DNA of 7,822 bases from an uncultured Bacteroidota bacterium (GTDB lineage: Bacteria; Bacteroidota; Bacteroidia; Bacteroidales; SZUA-534): the NCBI GenBank assembly GCA_937899145.1, contig CALBPW010000015.1, forward strand, positions 1 through 7,822. Direction: 5' to 3'. Under the pieces are notes generated by a model. That model made no database searches and was not told where the DNA came from. It saw nothing but the letters and a program-made list of their open reading frames with translations. How positions within the stretch are numbered: the first letter of the stretch is position 1; each line of letters begins with the position of its first letter. The position numbers were made by a program, and so were the translations under genes. This document shows, piece after piece, positions 7,484-7,822 of this stretch.

Positions 7484-7546
7484 GCGTATATTGTTCAAAA
7501 AAAACGTATTTTCGCACATCAAAAAATCGAAATAAAACAATTGAAA

Positions 7547-7772
7547 ATGGCACAATATTTATGCACCGATACCCGCAAGGTTACTACGTTGCGGCTTATC
7601 GAAATGAAAAAAAACGGCGAAAAAATATCAATGTTGACGGCTTACGATTACACAACCGCAAAAATCCTTGACGGTGCGGGCCTTGACGCTATTTTGGTAG
7701 GCGATAGCGCATCAAACGTGATGGCTGGCTACACAACAACAGTACCAATGACACTTGACAAGATGATAACCT
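7547..7772 (+). CDS. panB: 3-methyl-2-oxobutanoate hydroxymethyltransferase PanB, 3'-truncated by the contig end
   Basis: These are the first 75 residues of ketopantoate hydroxymethyltransferase, the cytoplasmic enzyme that transfers a hydroxymethyl group from 5,10-methylenetetrahydrofolate to 2-oxoisovalerate, the first committed step to pantothenate and coenzyme A. Family signatures are [11 protein letters not shown] (11-21), [14 protein letters not shown] (27-40), [12 protein letters not shown] (43-54, where D53 matches the first Mg2+-binding Asp of E. coli PanB) and VPMTLDKMI (66-74). The other two metal ligands lie beyond the end. The full enzyme is about 270 residues, so about a quarter is present. 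I chose ATG 7547 ([11 protein letters not shown]) because it sits directly before the family's start and has an AT-rich leader (CAATTGAAA). The in-frame ATG at 7454 would add 31 residues coded by repeat DNA. The apparent TAG stop at 7772-7774 is one insert base plus two adapter bases. Confidence 0.93.
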
Positions 7773-7822
7773 AGATCGGAAGAGCACACGTCTGAACTCC
7801 AGTCACTAGCTTATCTCGTATG
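7773..7822 (+). other. Untrimmed Illumina TruSeq index adapter (not biological)
   Basis: The last 50 bases match the TruSeq indexed adapter as I know it: AGATCGGAAGAGC at 7773-7785, the rest of the common part through CCAGTCAC at 7799-7806, the six-base index TAGCTT (TruSeq index 10) at 7807-7812, and the start of the flow-cell part, ATCTCGTATG, at 7813-7822. It is sequencing-library DNA read through a short insert and kept in the assembly. Confidence 0.98.

Noticed and set aside
7490..7514. Promoter for panB (TATTTTCG at 7507-7514)
   Set aside because: It is one mismatch from TAnnTTTG, but no TTTG-like element lies at the proper distance, as the nearest GTTG is about 22 bases upstream. Too weak to list as a feature.
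7454..7546. N-terminal extension of PanB from the ATG at 7454
   Set aside because: The extension is encoded by the heptamer repeat array and an A-rich leader and has no family similarity. PanB homology begins just after ATG 7547.

Overview
Most of this window (about 431 to 7772) looks like the chromosome of a Bacteroidota bacterium, probably of the order Bacteroidales. The signs are a TonB-dependent outer-membrane receptor with an N-terminal carboxypeptidase-regulatory-like domain followed at once by a DUF4249-type lipoprotein, a tatA-tatC pair without tatB, AT-rich start contexts with no Shine-Dalgarno sequence, and a TAnnTTTG-type promoter element before tatA. All genes are on the + strand.

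Both ends of the window are artefactual or suspect. Bases 7773-7822 are an untrimmed Illumina TruSeq index adapter, so the last gene (panB) is cut off and its apparent stop codon is half adapter. At the 5' end one long reading frame runs from base 2 to 2458 but joins three unrelated proteins: a piece of a ClpC/ClpB-type Hsp100 ATPase (2-268, about 25% GC over the first 240 bases), a piece of a histidine-kinase ATPase domain (about 254-430, about one third GC), and the C-terminal four fifths of an MMPL/RND-type membrane exporter (about 431-2458, near 45-50% GC where sampled). The first join falls in a 15-base stretch that suits both partners. This looks like a misassembly or library chimera and should not be read as a novel fusion protein.

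The credible layout is: a 5'-truncated MMPL exporter (431-2458); a 71-base gap; a TonB-dependent receptor (2530-4998) translationally coupled through TGATG to a DUF4249 lipoprotein (4998-6326), which probably act together at the outer membrane on an unknown substrate; a 128-base gap with a promoter candidate; tatA (6455-6655) overlapping tatC (6633-7418), the twin-arginine protein export system; a gap of about 130 bases with a hairpin and short repeats; and the first 75 codons of panB (7547 onward), for pantothenate/CoA synthesis.

The most interesting genuine sequence structure is a set of degenerate tandem repeats with a strict 7-base period on both sides of tatAC. TTTACAC-type units lie upstream, the reverse-complement type spans the tatC stop codon, and a separate GC-rich heptamer array lies before panB. 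I see no RNA genes, CRISPR, insertion sequences or phage genes, and no convincing undescribed system.
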